From positions 58,501 to 122,500 of the forward strand of contig NZ_SJSO01000018.1 in assembly GCF_004331735.1 (NCBI RefSeq): a stretch of DNA of 64,000 bases, read 5' to 3'. The first letter of the stretch is position 1. Every line of letters starts with the position of its first letter. Origin of the DNA: Pedobacter psychrodurus (GTDB lineage: Bacteria; Bacteroidota; Bacteroidia; Sphingobacteriales; Sphingobacteriaceae). Shown here in pieces: positions 63,757 through 64,000 of the stretch. Under the pieces are notes generated by a model. That model searched no databases. It worked only from the letters and a program-made list of their open reading frames with translations, and was not told the origin of the DNA. The position numbers and the translations under genes were made by a program.

Positions 63757-64000
63757 TCAAGCCACCTGTAACTTTAATGCATTGAGTGCTTTTTCCAGTG
63801 CTGCAATCCGTACTTTTTTCTGCTTTTGTAGATGTTCTTCATTGTTTAATGGATTGAATGACTGCTTCTCAGTAACCATTTTATAATAGATGCATGCTAG
63901 TTTTCGTGCTGTGGCTACTATGGCATATTTATAGCCGCCTTTACTTTTCATTTTTCTAAAAAAATGTCCTAGTAAATGGTTGCTATTCTGAACTCCACCA
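63757..64000 (-). mobile_element. IS110-family-like transposase, C-terminal part (cut by the window edge)
   Basis: The reading frame runs unbroken from the stop at 63757 to the window end, so only the last ~81 residues are seen. They include GVQNSNHLLGHFFRK, then GGYKYAIVATARKLACIYYK, which matches the Transposase_20 (IS116/IS110/IS902) C-terminal region with its conserved A-[IV]-x-A-x-A-[RH]-K-[LI] core; it ends in a short charged tail. IS110 elements are DEDD recombinases directed by a bridge RNA from a non-coding end. The start and the other end lie outside the window. Confidence 0.78.

Overview
The window looks like a chromosomal piece of a Bacteroidota, most likely a Sphingobacteriaceae (Pedobacter-like) genome. 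The evidence is AT-rich DNA, weak Shine-Dalgarno sequences, TAnnTTTG-type promoter boxes, many signal peptides and lipoproteins, a type IX secretion plug-domain protein, Tat-exported Gfo/Idh/MocA oxidoreductases beside DUF1080 (3-keto-disaccharide hydrolase) proteins, a GH95-like enzyme with a sulfatase, and abundant short palindromic repeats between genes. No plasmid or phage backbone is visible. The species assignment is inference.

Layout. 1-7.8 kb: TspO-like protein, patatin-type outer-membrane phospholipase, 2'-5' RNA ligase-like protein, TamA/BamA-like lipoprotein and a SpoU rRNA methyltransferase. 7.8-14 kb: tRNA-Cys with a short basic protein, AlkD-like protein, PyrD, a YwnA/YwnB-like Rrf2 regulator and oxidoreductase pair with matching operators, and an ABC-F ATPase. 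14.7-20.4 kb: T9SS plug-domain protein, then a likely operon of SUMF1-fold protein, Tat-exported Gfo/Idh/MocA, ApbE and a TIM-barrel isomerase. 20.6-26.2 kb: cytoplasmic alpha-amylase, acyl-CoA thioesterase, cation/proton antiporter, two related secreted proteins and an EVE protein.

26.2-30.9 kb is the accessory zone. It holds a lipoprotein between two 75-bp direct repeats, a RAYT transposase flanked by inverted REP hairpins, eroded DNA, a 21-bp tandem array, and an unknown gene whose leader can fold into a pseudoknot covering the start codon. 31-42 kb: sulfatase and GH95-like enzyme, HolA, a zinc-ribbon protein, an HsdR-N protein, and a second oxidoreductase/DUF1080/oxidoreductase operon. 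42.6-64 kb: ValS, Uma2 protein, metal P-type ATPase, M13 peptidase, DUF2625, DinB, YjbR, MnmD, AI-2E-type permease, MazG, a DUF4143 ATPase behind a perfect 62-bp palindrome, TruA, two lipoproteins, LolC/E-type permease, NamZ-like muramidase, and an IS110-like transposase cut by the window edge.

The common theme is periplasmic and outer-membrane carbohydrate handling: two oxidoreductase clusters fit the 3-keto-glycoside route, supported by sulfatase and GH95 genes, on a housekeeping background. The most unusual items are the pseudoknot leader at 30.2 kb, the 62-bp palindrome at 57.0 kb, the covarying direct repeats at 26.4/27.3 kb, and a 190-bp non-coding repeat shared between 14.3 kb and the downstream side of the IS110-like gene at 63.6 kb.
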